A DNA stretch of 64,000 nucleotides from Stenotrophomonas sp. ISL-67 (GTDB lineage: Bacteria; Pseudomonadota; Gammaproteobacteria; Xanthomonadales; Xanthomonadaceae): positions 124,001 through 188,000 of the forward strand of contig NZ_JAGGRL010000007.1 in assembly GCF_018612915.1 (NCBI RefSeq). Reading direction: 5' to 3'. The notes below the pieces were generated by a model. That model had not been told where the DNA came from, ran no database searches, and saw only the letters and a program-made list of their open reading frames with translations. Position numbers and translations under genes: made by a program. Shown piece after piece: positions 1 through 9,958 of this stretch. Positions within the stretch are counted from its first letter, which is position 1. Each line of letters opens with the position of its first letter.

Positions 1-410
1 AATCGCTGGATGGGCTGGACCTGGCGATTGAGTGCTACGGCCCGCCTGCCCCGGAGTACCTGTCGGCCAACCCCGGCCAGGTAGTGACCGAGACGCTGAG
101 CTCGGCCCTGCTCAAGTCCAACTGCCCGGTCACCGGCCAGCCGGACTGGGCCAGCGTGAGTGTGCGCTACCGGGGCCCGCGTATCGACCGCGAAGGGCTG
201 CTGCGGTACCTGATCAGCTACCGCGAGCACGCCGAGTTCCATGAGCAGTGCGTGGAACGCATCTTCAACGAGGTCACCCTGCGCTGCCAGCCGGAGTGGC
301 TGGAAGTAGAAGCGCGCTACACCCGTCGCGGCGGATTGGACATCAACCCGTGGCGGGCCAGCGCCGGGATCGAGCAGCCGGCGCGGACGGTGCGGGATCT
401 GCGGCAGTAG
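1..410 (+). CDS. queF: NADPH-dependent 7-cyano-7-deazaguanine reductase QueF, C-terminal part
   Basis: The 5' end lies outside the window; the open frame runs in from base 3 and stops at 408-410. QueF reduces preQ0 to preQ1 in the cytoplasm, the last soluble precursor step of queuosine synthesis. The visible part carries the family's [12 protein letters not shown] stretch and the later [11 protein letters not shown] segment, followed by the usual C-terminal tail. About 135 residues are present, roughly half of the long (YqfQ-like/tandem) QueF form of gammaproteobacteria. The catalytic Cys region is upstream and not visible. Confidence 0.93.
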   Translation, partial: SLDGLDLAIECYGPPAPEYLSANPGQVVTETLSSALLKSNCPVTGQPDWASVSVRYRGPRIDREGLLRYLISYREHAEFHEQCVERIFNEVTLRCQPEWLEVEARYTRRGGLDINPWRASAGIEQPARTVRDLRQ

Positions 411-541
411 CCGGCACGTCGGTAGCGCCGAAGAGAACGGCAGGAGCTGTTCTCAACGTCGCGAAGCGACGGCCCGAAGGGTGCCCGCCAGGACGGCGGG
501 CATAACGTTGGCCGGCCCCCGCGCACCTTCAACGTTCGTGA

Positions 542-566
542 CGGCCGGCCAACGGCCGGCGCTACC
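542..566 (-). repeat. GTAG-type palindrome (SMAG-like)
   Basis: A GC palindrome (GCCGGCC-AA-CGGCCGGC) with the GTAG end on the minus strand. It sits between the convergent queF and M20 peptidase genes and could act as a transcript-end hairpin. A second hairpin, GCCCGCC/GGCGGGC, lies at about 484-500. Confidence 0.8.
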
Positions 567-569
567 GGA

Positions 570-1883
570 TCAGGATGCCGGCGCATTGAGATAATCCAGG
601 CTTACCTGCAGCAAGGCGCGCAGGCCCACATCCAGCGCCTTCTCATCCAGCAGGAACTTCGGCGAGTGGTTGGCTGGCGCCCTGGCCGGGTCGATGCCTT
701 CGCTGGTGGAGCCGACGAAGAAGAACATGCCCGGCACCTGCTGGGCATACAGCGAGAAGTCTTCGGCGCCCATCTGCAGCGGCGGCTCGTATACGTTGGC
801 CTCGCCAACCACGGCCTGCAGGCTCGGCAGCATGCGCGCGGTCAGCGCCGGGTCGTTGACCGTGGCGGGGTTGCCTTCGGCCTCGTAGATCTCGGTCTGC
901 GCCTTGGCACCATGCGCGGCAGCGGTGTGTTCGGCCACGTTGCGCAGGTCGGCGAAGATCTGCTGGCGCATGCCTTCGTCGAAGGTACGGATGGTGCCCA
1001 CCATCTCCACTTCGTCGGGAATGATGTTGTAGCGGATGCCGCCCTTGATGGCGCCGAAGGAGACCACCGCCGGCTGCTTGGAGATGTTGGAGCGACGGCT
1101 GACGATGGTCTGCGCGGTGCCCACCAGGTCGGCGGTGGCGACGATCGGGTCGACTCCGTTCCACGGCGCCGAGCCGTGGGTCTGGCGGCCGATCACCTTG
1201 ATCCCGAAGCGGTCCGAGGCGGCCATCAGCGGGCCACCGCGGACCGCGATCTGCCCGGCCTGGACGCTGGAGAAAACGTGCAGGCCGAACACCGCATCGG
1301 GCTTGAAGTCGGCGAACAGGCCTTCCTTTAGCATCAGCGCTGCACCACCCTCATCCGGCGGCGGCGCGCCTTCTTCGGAGGGCTGGAAGATCAGCATCAC
1401 TTCGCCGGGCAGGTTCTCGCGCATCTTCACCAACGCGTCGGCCACACCGAGCAGGGTGGCGGTGTGGGCGTCATGGCCACAGGCGTGCATCACGCCCACC
1501 GGCTCGCCGCGATAGGTACTGGTGGCCTTCGAGGCGAACGGCAGACCGGTCTGCTCGGTCACCGGCAGCGCGTCCATGTCCGCGCGCAGGGCGATGCGCG
1601 GGCCGGGCTTGCCGCCCTTGATGATGGCCACCACGCCGTGGTGGGCGATACCGGTTTTTGGCTTCAGACCCATCGCGCGCAGCTGTTCGGCGACCTTGGC
1701 CGAGGTGCGTTCTTCGCGGTTGGACAGCTCCGGGTGCTGGTGGAAGTCGCGGCGCCACTGCACCACCTGGGCCTGCAGGCGGGCGGCGGCGGCGGTGACT
1801 TCCGGGCGTTCGGTGGGGGCGGCGGTGGCCAGCGCCGGGGAGGCCAGCAACAGGGCGGACAGCAGCAGCGTGAGACGGGGCAT
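570..1883 (-). CDS. Exported M20 family amidohydrolase/peptidase
   Basis: A 437-residue metallohydrolase of the M20D group (hippurate hydrolase/IAA-amino acid hydrolase-like), expected to cleave N-acyl amino acids or small peptides. The start at 1883 is chosen because GGAG precedes it by 6 bases and the product then begins with a signal peptide (MPRLTLLLSALLLASPALATAA); an upstream frame extension lacks this. The metal-binding HACGHDAHTATLLG motif and the following PSEEG glutamates are intact. The protein is therefore probably periplasmic or secreted. Physiological substrate cannot be read from sequence. Confidence 0.9.
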   Translation of the reverse strand: MPRLTLLLSALLLASPALATAAPTERPEVTAAAARLQAQVVQWRRDFHQHPELSNREERTSAKVAEQLRAMGLKPKTGIAHHGVVAIIKGGKPGPRIALRADMDALPVTEQTGLPFASKATSTYRGEPVGVMHACGHDAHTATLLGVADALVKMRENLPGEVMLIFQPSEEGAPPPDEGGAALMLKEGLFADFKPDAVFGLHVFSSVQAGQIAVRGGPLMAASDRFGIKVIGRQTHGSAPWNGVDPIVATADLVGTAQTIVSRRSNISKQPAVVSFGAIKGGIRYNIIPDEVEMVGTIRTFDEGMRQQIFADLRNVAEHTAAAHGAKAQTEIYEAEGNPATVNDPALTARMLPSLQAVVGEANVYEPPLQMGAEDFSLYAQQVPGMFFFVGSTSEGIDPARAPANHSPKFLLDEKALDVGLRALLQVSLDYLNAPAS

Positions 1884-1947
1884 TCGGGTCTCCAACGGGT
1901 GTTCGGGGTGGTTTGAACCTGAATGTAGGGCATCAGGGTGGCTTCGG

Positions 1948-1973
1948 AAAGCCAACCGTTGGTTGGCTTCTAC
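1948..1973 (-). repeat. GTAG-type palindrome (SMAG-like), variant stem
   Basis: A palindrome AAGCCAACC/GGTTGGCTT ending in GTAG on the minus strand. The stem sequence differs from the GCCGGCC class seen elsewhere, so it belongs to another subfamily. It lies in the divergent gap between the M20 peptidase and the efflux operon. Confidence 0.65.
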
Positions 1974-2119
1974 CGAAATGCCCCAGAGGCTGGGAACCTC
2001 GTCCGCCACCGCCGGTCTGACCGCCCGTCCCATCCGTCATGCATTCATGGTCACGCCTGCCGGGTATCCTTCGTACCTGCCAACCGGGCCCCGCCCTTCG
2101 CCAGCCTCAGGAGTTTTGA

Positions 2120-3364
2120 ATGTCGCGTTTCTGGAAGATCGTGCTGCTGGTGATCGCAGTACTGGTGGTGGGGCTGGTGGGCATGCGCATGCTTGGCGGT
2201 GGCAAGGGCAACGATGACAAGGCAGGTCCGCAGGCCGAGGCCGGCAAGGACGGCGAACGCACCAATGACCCGGTGCCGGTGACCGTGATCGATGCGGCGC
2301 GCCAGGACGTGCCGGTCTACGCCAGCGCACTGGGCACGGTGAGCGCGATGAACACCGTGACCGTGAGCCCGCAGGTAGGCGGCCAGCTGATCAGCCTGAA
2401 CTTCAAGGAAGGCCAGGAAGTGAAGCAGGGCGACCTGCTTGCGCAGATCGATCCGCGCACGCTGCAGGCCAGCTATGACGAGGCGGCCGCCGCCAAGAAG
2501 CAGAACCAGGCCCAGCTGGCCACGGCGCGCTCGAACTACCAGCGCTCCAACTCGCCCGAGTACCGCCAGTACGTGGCCAAGACCGATCTGGATACCCAGC
2601 GCAACCAGGTGGCCCAGTACGAAAGCGCGGTGGCAGCCAATGAGGCCAGCATGCGTGCGGCCCAGGTGCAGCTGCAGTACACCCGCGTGACCGCGCCCAT
2701 TTCCGGCATTGCCGGTATCCGCGCGGTGGACGCCGGCAACGTGGTCAGCGCCGGGACCGCGCTGGTCACCCTGACCCGGATCCACCCCATCCACGTGGTG
2801 TTCAACCTGCCCGAGCGCCAGCTGCCGGACGTGCGCCAGGCGCAGCAGGCCGGCCCGGTGACGATCGCCGCGCTGGACCGCAATGACGCGCACGTGCTCA
2901 CCGATGGCGGCAAGCTCGACGTGGTGGACAACCAGATCAGCAGCGACAGCGGCACCTTCCGCGCCCGCGCCCTGTTCGACAACGCCGACAACACCCTGTG
3001 GCCGGGCCAGTTCGTCAACGTGCGCATGCAACTGCGCATCATCGCCGGCGGCGTGGTCATCCCGACCCAGGCAGTGATGCGTGGCCCGGATGGCGAGTAT
3101 GTGTACATCGTCAAGCCGGACAATACGGTGGCCATGCAGACCGTGAAGAGCGGTGTGGAAGTAGGCGACAGCCATGTGCAGATCACCGAAGGCCTGAAGG
3201 GCGGCGAGCGGGTGGTGAGCGAAGGCCAGTTCCGGCTCAAGCCGGGCAGCAAGGTCACCGCGCTGAAGCCGGGCGAAACCCCGGCCGCGCCGACCGAAGC
3301 CGAACTCAAGGCCGCTGCGCAGAAGCAGGGTCCTGGTGGTCGCCGTGGCGGCGGCCCGCGCTGA
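2120..3364 (+). CDS. smeI: RND efflux periplasmic adaptor (MdtA/SmeI type)
   Basis: A 414-residue membrane fusion protein linking an inner-membrane RND pump to an outer-membrane channel. It has a single N-terminal membrane anchor (residues 5-26), a charged linker, then the lipoyl/barrel-sandwich start (VTVSPQVGGQLISLNFKEGQ), a coiled-coil hairpin rich in Q/A, and the second lipoyl half (YTRVTAPISGIAG). The C-terminus is a basic Gly/Arg tail. It starts an operon with two permeases, the arrangement of E. coli mdtABC and S. maltophilia smeIJK; that assignment is from architecture and family memory. No outer-membrane channel gene is present here. Confidence 0.92.
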   Translation: MSRFWKIVLLVIAVLVVGLVGMRMLGGGKGNDDKAGPQAEAGKDGERTNDPVPVTVIDAARQDVPVYASALGTVSAMNTVTVSPQVGGQLISLNFKEGQEVKQGDLLAQIDPRTLQASYDEAAAAKKQNQAQLATARSNYQRSNSPEYRQYVAKTDLDTQRNQVAQYESAVAANEASMRAAQVQLQYTRVTAPISGIAGIRAVDAGNVVSAGTALVTLTRIHPIHVVFNLPERQLPDVRQAQQAGPVTIAALDRNDAHVLTDGGKLDVVDNQISSDSGTFRARALFDNADNTLWPGQFVNVRMQLRIIAGGVVIPTQAVMRGPDGEYVYIVKPDNTVAMQTVKSGVEVGDSHVQITEGLKGGERVVSEGQFRLKPGSKVTALKPGETPAAPTEAELKAAAQKQGPGGRRGGGPR

Positions 3365-3450
3365 GCGCGCACGCCGCATCCGCAACGCCGGCCCGGTGGC
3401 CGGTGTTGGTTTTCCGCATCGCCGTTTGACGTAACAGCAAGGATCCGCCC

Positions 3451-6400
3451 GTGGGCTTTTCGACGATTTTCATCCGCCGCCCCATCGCCACCTCGCTGTT
3501 GATGGCAGGCCTGCTGCTGCTCGGCATCCTCGGCTACCGCCAGCTGCCGGTGTCGGCGCTGCCGGAAATCGATGCACCCAGCCTGGTGGTCACTACCCAG
3601 TACCCGGGCGCAAACGCCACCACCATGGCCTCGCTGGTGACCACGCCGCTGGAACGCCAGTTCGGGCAGATCTCCGGGCTGGAGTTGATGACCTCCGATT
3701 CGTCGGCGGGCCTGTCCACGATCATCCTGCAGTTCGCGATGGACCGCGATATCGACATCGCCGCGCAGGATGTGCAGGCCGCGATCCGCCAGGCCACCCT
3801 GCCCTCGTCGCTGCCCTACCAGCCGGTCTACAACCGGGTGAACCCGGCCGACGCGGCGATCATCACGCTCAAGCTCACCTCGGACACGCGCCCGCTGCGC
3901 GATGTGAACAACTACGCCGACTCGATCCTGGCCCAGCGGCTGTCGCAGGTGCAGGGCGTGGGCCTGGTTTCGATTGCTGGCAACGTGCGCCCGGCCGTGC
4001 GCATCCAGGTCAACCCGGCGCAGCTGTCCAACATGGGCCTGACCCTGGAAGACCTGCGCAGCGCCCTGACCCAGGCCAACGTCAACGCGCCCAAGGGCTC
4101 GCTCAACGGCAAGACCCAGTCCTACAGCATCGGCACCAACGACCAGCTGACCAGCGCGGCCGAGTACCGCGAGACGATCATCAGCTACAAGAACGGCGCG
4201 CCGGTACGGCTGTCGGACGTGGCCGAGGTGATCGACGGGGTCGAGAACGACCAGCTGGCCGCCTGGGCCGATGGCAAGCCGGCGGTGCTGCTGGAAATCC
4301 GCCGCCAGCCCGGTGCCAACATCGTGCAGACGGTGGAGCGCATCCGCGCGTTGATGCCGCAGCTGCAGAACGTGCTGCCGGCCGACGTGCACCTGGAAGT
4401 ATTTTCCGACCGCACCGAGACCATCCGCGCTTCGGTGCATGAGGTGCAGTTCACCCTGATCCTCACCATCGGCCTGGTGGTGGCGGTGATCTTCGTGTTC
4501 CTGCGCCGCCTGTGGGCCACGATCATTCCCTCGGTGGCAGTGCCGCTGTCGCTGGCCGGCACCTTCGGGGTGATGGCGTTTGCCGGCATGTCGCTGGACA
4601 ACCTGTCGCTGATGGCGCTGGTGGTGGCTACCGGCTTCGTGGTCGACGATGCGATCGTGATGATCGAGAACATCGTGCGCTACATCGAACAGGGCAAGAG
4701 TGGGCCGGAAGCGGCCGAGATCGGCGCCCACCAGATCGGCTTCACCGTGCTGTCGCTGACCGTGTCGCTGGTGGCGGTGTTCCTGCCGCTGCTGCTGATG
4801 CCGGGCGTCACTGGCCGGCTGTTCCATGAGTTCGCGTGGGTGCTGAGCATCGCGGTGGTGCTGTCGATGCTGATCTCGCTGACGCTCACCCCGATGATGT
4901 GCGCCTACCTGCTCAAGCCCGACGCGCTGCCCGAAGGCGAGGATGCGCACGAGCGCGCCCACGCCGCCGGTAAACAGACCGTGTGGAGCCGCACCGTGGG
5001 CCTGTACGAGCGCAGCCTGGACTGGGTGCTGGAGCACCAGCGCATGACCCTGGCCGTGGCCGCCGGCGCGCTGGTGCTGACCGTGGTGCTGTACATCGTG
5101 ATCCCCAAGGGCCTGCTGCCCGAGCAGGACACCGGGCTGATCACCGGCGTGGTCCAGGCCGACCAGAACATCGCCTTCCCGCAGATGGAACAGCGCACCC
5201 TGGCCGTCGCCCAGGCACTGCTCAAGGACCCGGCCGTCACCGGCGTGTCGGCCTTCATCGGCGCAGGCAGCATGAATCCCACCCTCAACCAGGGCCAGCT
5301 GTCGATCGTGCTGAAGGAGCGTGGCGACCGCGACGGGCTGGATGAGATCCTGCCGCGCCTGCAACAGGCCGTGGCCGGCATTCCCGGCGTGGCGCTGTAC
5401 CTCAAGCCGGTGCAGGACGTGACCCTGGATACCCGCGTGGCCGCCACCGAGTACCAGTACTCGCTGTCGGACGTGGACGGCGCACAGGTCGCGCTGCAGG
5501 CCACCCGGCTCACCGAGGCGCTGCGCCAGCGCCCTGAGCTGGCCGACGTGGACAACAACCTGTCCAACCAGGGGCGGGCGCTGGAGTTGACCATCGACCG
5601 CGACAAGGCCAGCGTACTGGGCGTGCCGATGCAGACCATCGACGACACCCTGTACGACGCCTTCGGCCAACGCCAGATCTCCACCATCTTCACCGAGCTC
5701 AACCAGTACCGCGTGGTACTGGAAGTGGCACCGGAGTTCCGTACCAGCACCGCGCTGATGAACCAGCTGGCGGTGGCCTCCAACGGCGCCGGCGCGCTGA
5801 CCGGCAGCAATGCCACCACCTTCGGCCAGGTCACCTCGTCCAACTCGTCCACCGCTACCGGCATCGGCGCGCAGAACACCGGCATTCCGGTGGGCGCGGG
5901 CAACATCATCCCGCTTGCCGCGCTGGCCGAAGGCAAGGTCACCAGCACCCCGTTGGTGGTGAGCCACCAGCAGCAGCTGCCGGCGGTGACGGTGTCATTC
6001 AACATCGCGCCAGGCTATTCGCTGTCCGACGCGGTCAAGGCCATTGAAGAAACCAAGGCCAGCCTGGACATGCCACAGCAGGTGCACGCGCAGTTCATCG
6101 GCAAGGCCGCCGAATTCACCGGCAGCCAGACCGACGTGGTGTGGCTGCTGCTGGCCTCGCTGGTGGTGATCTACATCGTGCTGGGCGTGCTGTACGAGAG
6201 CTACATCCACCCCATTACGATCATCTCCACCCTGCCCCCGGCCGGCGTGGGCGCGCTGCTGGCGTTGATGGTGTGCGGGCTGAGCCTGTCGGTGGACGGC
6301 ATCGTCGGCATCGTGCTGCTGATCGGCATCGTCAAGAAGAACGGCATCATGATGGTGGACTTCGCCATCGAGGCACGCCGTGCCGGTGCCAACGCGCATG

Positions 6401-6681
6401 AGGCGATCCGCCGCGCCTGCCTGCTGCGCTTCCGCCCGATCATGATGACCACCGCCGCGGCCATGTTGGGCGCGTTGCCGCTGGCGCTGGGCACCGGCAT
6501 CGGTTCGGAGCTGCGCCGTCCGCTGGGCATCGCCATCGTGGGCGGCCTGCTGATTTCGCAGCTGGTCACGCTGTACACCACGCCGGTGATCTACCTGTAC
6601 ATGGAGCGCTATTCCGAATGGCTGCGCGAGCGCCGCGAACAGCGCGCGCTGCGCAACGCAGCTGCGCAGGACCGCGCGTGA
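3451..6681 (+). CDS. smeJ: RND multidrug efflux permease, first subunit (MdtB/SmeJ type)
   Basis: A 1076-residue proton-driven inner-membrane exporter with the usual twelve-helix RND layout and two large periplasmic loops. The GTG start has AAGGA seven bases upstream. It opens with the family's FIRRPIATSLLMAGLLLLG segment; the helix-4 VVDDAIVMIEN motif carries the paired aspartates of the proton relay, and the second-half GIVKKNGIMMVDF motif is intact. It lies 86 bp after the adaptor gene. In MdtABC-type pumps the two permeases form a mixed trimer, so this gene probably acts together with the next one. Confidence 0.94.
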   Translation: MGFSTIFIRRPIATSLLMAGLLLLGILGYRQLPVSALPEIDAPSLVVTTQYPGANATTMASLVTTPLERQFGQISGLELMTSDSSAGLSTIILQFAMDRDIDIAAQDVQAAIRQATLPSSLPYQPVYNRVNPADAAIITLKLTSDTRPLRDVNNYADSILAQRLSQVQGVGLVSIAGNVRPAVRIQVNPAQLSNMGLTLEDLRSALTQANVNAPKGSLNGKTQSYSIGTNDQLTSAAEYRETIISYKNGAPVRLSDVAEVIDGVENDQLAAWADGKPAVLLEIRRQPGANIVQTVERIRALMPQLQNVLPADVHLEVFSDRTETIRASVHEVQFTLILTIGLVVAVIFVFLRRLWATIIPSVAVPLSLAGTFGVMAFAGMSLDNLSLMALVVATGFVVDDAIVMIENIVRYIEQGKSGPEAAEIGAHQIGFTVLSLTVSLVAVFLPLLLMPGVTGRLFHEFAWVLSIAVVLSMLISLTLTPMMCAYLLKPDALPEGEDAHERAHAAGKQTVWSRTVGLYERSLDWVLEHQRMTLAVAAGALVLTVVLYIVIPKGLLPEQDTGLITGVVQADQNIAFPQMEQRTLAVAQALLKDPAVTGVSAFIGAGSMNPTLNQGQLSIVLKERGDRDGLDEILPRLQQAVAGIPGVALYLKPVQDVTLDTRVAATEYQYSLSDVDGAQVALQATRLTEALRQRPELADVDNNLSNQGRALELTIDRDKASVLGVPMQTIDDTLYDAFGQRQISTIFTELNQYRVVLEVAPEFRTSTALMNQLAVASNGAGALTGSNATTFGQVTSSNSSTATGIGAQNTGIPVGAGNIIPLAALAEGKVTSTPLVVSHQQQLPAVTVSFNIAPGYSLSDAVKAIEETKASLDMPQQVHAQFIGKAAEFTGSQTDVVWLLLASLVVIYIVLGVLYESYIHPITIISTLPPAGVGALLALMVCGLSLSVDGIVGIVLLIGIVKKNGIMMVDFAIEARRAGANAHEAIRRACLLRFRPIMMTTAAAMLGALPLALGTGIGSELRRPLGIAIVGGLLISQLVTLYTTPVIYLYMERYSEWLRERREQRALRNAAAQDRA

Positions 6682-9600
6682 ACATCTCCGGTCCGTTCAT
6701 CCGCCGCCCGATCGGCACTGCGCTGCTGGCCATCGGCCTGTTCGTGGTCGGGTTGATGTGCTACCTGAAGCTGGGCGTGTCGGCGCTGCCGAACATCCAG
6801 ATTCCGGTGATCTTCGTGCATGCCAGCCAGTCCGGCGCGGACGCCACCACCATGGCGTCCACGGTCACCGCCCCGCTGGAGCGCCACCTGGGCCAGCTGC
6901 CCGGCGTGGACCAGATGCGTTCGTCCAGCTCCGAAGGCAGCTCGCTGGTGTTCATGATCTTCCAGAGCGGCGTCGACATCGATTCGGCCGCGCTGGACGT
7001 GCAGACCGCGATCAATTCCGCGCAGGCCGACCTGCCCTCCGGGCTGGGGTCGCCCATGTTCCAGAAGGCCAACCCGAACGACGATCCGGTCATCGCCATC
7101 GCGCTGACCTCGCAGACGCAGTCGGCCGACGAGCTGTACAACGTGGCCGATTCGCTGCTGGCCCAGCGCATCCGCCAGATCAGCGGGGTGTCGTCGGTGG
7201 ATATCGCGGGCGCCTCCACCCCGGCGGTGCGCGTGGACGTCAACCTGCGCCTGCTCAATGCACTGAACCTCACCCCGGATGACCTGCGCAATGCGGTGCG
7301 TGCGGCCAACGTGACCTCGCCCACCGGCTTCCTCACCGACGGCAATACCACCACTGCGATCATCGCCAACGATTCGGTGGCGCGCGCGGCCGACTTCGCC
7401 AACCTGGTGATCAAGACCCAGGACGACGGCCGGGTGATCCGCCTCAAGGACGTGGCCAACGTCTACGACGGCCAGCAGGATGCCTACCAGGCCGCGTGGT
7501 TCGACCACAAGCCGGCAGTGGTGATGTACGTGTTCACCCGCGCCGGTGCCAACATCGTGGAGACCGTGGACCGGGTCAAGGCGCAGATCCCGATGCTGCG
7601 CGACTACCTGCAGCCCGGCACCACGCTCACCCCGTATTTCGACCGCACCCCGACCATCCGCTCGTCGCTGCATGAAGTGCAGATCACCCTGCTGATCAGC
7701 CTGGCGATGGTGATCCTGACCATGGCGCTGTTCCTGCGCCGGCTGGCGCCCACGTTGATCGCGGCGATCACCGTGCCGTTGTCGCTGGCCGGTGCGGCCC
7801 TGGTGATGTACGTGTTCGGCTTCACGCTGAACAACCTGAGCCTGCTGGCGCTGGTGATCGCAATCGGCTTCGTGGTGGACGATGCGATCGTGGTGATCGA
7901 GAACATCATGCGCCACCTCGACGAAGGCATGCCGCGCATGCAGGCGGCGTTGACCGGCGCGCGCGAGATCGGCTTCACCATCGTCTCCATCACCGCCTCG
8001 CTGGTGGCGGTATTCATTCCGCTGCTGTTCGCCAGCGGCATGGTGGGCGCGTTCTTCCGCGAATTCACGGTGACCCTGGTCGCGGCCATCGTGGTATCGA
8101 TGATCGTCTCGCTCACGCTCACGCCGGCGCTGTGCAGCCGCTTCCTGAGCGCGCACACCGAACCGGAGAAGCCCTCGCGGATCGGCCGGTTCCTGGATGC
8201 CAGCCACGACCGCATGCTGCGGGTGTACACGGTGTGCCTGGACTTTTCGCTGCGCCACGCGCTGCTGCTGTCATTGACCCCGCTCCTGCTGATCGTGGCA
8301 ACGGTGATGCTGGCCGGCGCGGTCAAGAAGGGCTCGTTCCCGCCGCAGGACACCGGCCTGATCTGGGGCCGCGCCAACTCCAGCGCCACGGTCTCCTTCG
8401 AGGACATGGTCAACCGCCAGCGCCGCATCACCGACATGCTGATGGCCGACCCGGCGGTGAAGACGGTGGGCGTGCGGCTGGGAAGCGGCCGCCAGGGTTC
8501 GAGCGCGCAGTTCAACATCGAGTTGAAGACCCGCAAGGAAGGCCGCCGCGAAACCACTGCACAGGCACTGGCGCGGTTGAGCGCCAAGGCCGACCGCTAC
8601 CCGGACCTGGAGCTGCGCCTGCGCGCGATCCAGGACCTGCCCAGCGATGGCGGTGGCGGCAACAGCCAGGGTGCGCAGTACCGCGTGTCGCTGCAGGGCA
8701 ATGATCTTGCCCAGCTGCAGGAATGGCTGCCCAAGGTGCAGGCCGCGTTGAAGAAGAACCCGATGCTGCGCGACGTGGGCACCGACGTGGATACCGCCGG
8801 GCTGCGCCAGAACATCGAGATCGACCGGGCCAAGGCCGCACGCCTGGGTGTATCGGTCGGTGCGATCGATGGCGCCCTGTACGGCGCGTTCGGCCAGCGC
8901 CAGATTTCGACCATCTATTCGGACATCAACCAGTACAGCGTGGTGGTGAACGCGCTGCCGGAGCAGACCGCCACCCCGCGTGCACTGGATGAGATCCATG
9001 TGCGGGCCGGCAACGGCGAGATGATTCCGATCACCGCCGTGGCGCGGCAGGTACCGGGGCTGGCGCCGCCGCAGATCACCCACCAGAACCAATACACCAC
9101 CATGGACCTGAGCTACAACCTGGCCCCGGGCGTGAGCACGGGCGAAGGCGAGGCGATCATCAAGGCCACGGTGGATGGGCTGCGCCTGCCCGGCGACATC
9201 CGCATCAGCGATGGCGGCGGTTTCAACGTGCAGCTCAACCCCAACTCGATGCTGATCCTGGTACTGGCGGCGATCATCACCGTCTACCTGGTGCTGGGCA
9301 TGCTGTACGAAAGCCTGGTGCACCCGGTGACGATCCTGTCCACGCTGCCGGCGGCGGGCGTGGGCGCGCTGCTGGCGCTGTTCGTGACCAACACCGAGCT
9401 GTCGGTGATTTCGATGATCGCACTGGTGTTGTTGATCGGTATCGTCAAGAAGAACGCGATCATGATGATCGACTTCGCGGTGGTAGCCCAGCGCGAGCAC
9501 GGCAAGAGCCCGCTCGAGGCGGTGCGCGAAGCCAGCATCGTGCGCTTCCGCCCGATCATGATGACCACCATGGTGGCGATCCTGGCGGCCGTCCCGCTGG

Positions 9601-9800
9601 CGATCGGCCTGGGCGAGGGCTCCGAACTGCGCCGTCCACTGGGTATCGCGATGATTGGTGGACTGCTGTTCTCGCAGAGCCTGACCCTGCTCAGCACACC
9701 GGCGCTGTATGTGATCTTCTCTTGCCTGCAGCAGCGCTGGCAGGGATGGCGTGCACGCCGGCGCGAGCGTGCGTTGTTGAAACGTGCGGCCCGCGCATAG
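6678..9800 (+). CDS. smeK: RND multidrug efflux permease, second subunit (MdtC/SmeK type)
   Basis: A 1040-residue RND permease paralogous to the preceding one. The GTG start at 6678 overlaps the upstream TGA (GTGA), implying translational coupling; the longer upstream frame only reads through the end of smeJ. The product opens NISGPFIRRPIGTALLAIG, has VVDDAIVVIENI in helix 4 and GIVKKNAIMMIDFAV in the second half, so proton-relay residues are present. Together with smeI/smeJ it forms a tripartite pump needing a TolC-like channel from elsewhere in the genome. From knowledge of SmeIJK, aminoglycoside tolerance and envelope-stress links are plausible. Confidence 0.94.
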   Translation: MNISGPFIRRPIGTALLAIGLFVVGLMCYLKLGVSALPNIQIPVIFVHASQSGADATTMASTVTAPLERHLGQLPGVDQMRSSSSEGSSLVFMIFQSGVDIDSAALDVQTAINSAQADLPSGLGSPMFQKANPNDDPVIAIALTSQTQSADELYNVADSLLAQRIRQISGVSSVDIAGASTPAVRVDVNLRLLNALNLTPDDLRNAVRAANVTSPTGFLTDGNTTTAIIANDSVARAADFANLVIKTQDDGRVIRLKDVANVYDGQQDAYQAAWFDHKPAVVMYVFTRAGANIVETVDRVKAQIPMLRDYLQPGTTLTPYFDRTPTIRSSLHEVQITLLISLAMVILTMALFLRRLAPTLIAAITVPLSLAGAALVMYVFGFTLNNLSLLALVIAIGFVVDDAIVVIENIMRHLDEGMPRMQAALTGAREIGFTIVSITASLVAVFIPLLFASGMVGAFFREFTVTLVAAIVVSMIVSLTLTPALCSRFLSAHTEPEKPSRIGRFLDASHDRMLRVYTVCLDFSLRHALLLSLTPLLLIVATVMLAGAVKKGSFPPQDTGLIWGRANSSATVSFEDMVNRQRRITDMLMADPAVKTVGVRLGSGRQGSSAQFNIELKTRKEGRRETTAQALARLSAKADRYPDLELRLRAIQDLPSDGGGGNSQGAQYRVSLQGNDLAQLQEWLPKVQAALKKNPMLRDVGTDVDTAGLRQNIEIDRAKAARLGVSVGAIDGALYGAFGQRQISTIYSDINQYSVVVNALPEQTATPRALDEIHVRAGNGEMIPITAVARQVPGLAPPQITHQNQYTTMDLSYNLAPGVSTGEGEAIIKATVDGLRLPGDIRISDGGGFNVQLNPNSMLILVLAAIITVYLVLGMLYESLVHPVTILSTLPAAGVGALLALFVTNTELSVISMIALVLLIGIVKKNAIMMIDFAVVAQREHGKSPLEAVREASIVRFRPIMMTTMVAILAAVPLAIGLGEGSELRRPLGIAMIGGLLFSQSLTLLSTPALYVIFSCLQQRWQGWRARRRERALLKRAARA

Positions 9801-9862
9801 CGCGGCACGGCCAGCGATCAGGCGCTACCCCGTCTGGTTGGCAGCTTGTGCGGGCATCGTGA

Positions 9863-9887
9863 GGGCCGGCCAACGGCCGGCGCTACC
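9863..9887 (-). repeat. GTAG-type palindrome (SMAG-like)
   Basis: The same GCCGGCC-AA-CGGCCGGC palindrome with a GTAG end as at 542, in the 158-bp gap after the efflux operon. Confidence 0.8.
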
Positions 9888-9958
9888 GCTTGTGGGGCTT
9901 CAATGCAGGTTTCACTGTAATACCGCAATAATGGGGCGATCCCGTACCCCGAGTCCGC

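Noticed and set aside
2536..5967. 1143-residue minus-strand open frame under the efflux operon
   Set aside because: It lies opposite smeI/smeJ, is rich in His/Gln/Arg/Gly as expected for the antisense of GC-rich coding DNA, and has no domain.
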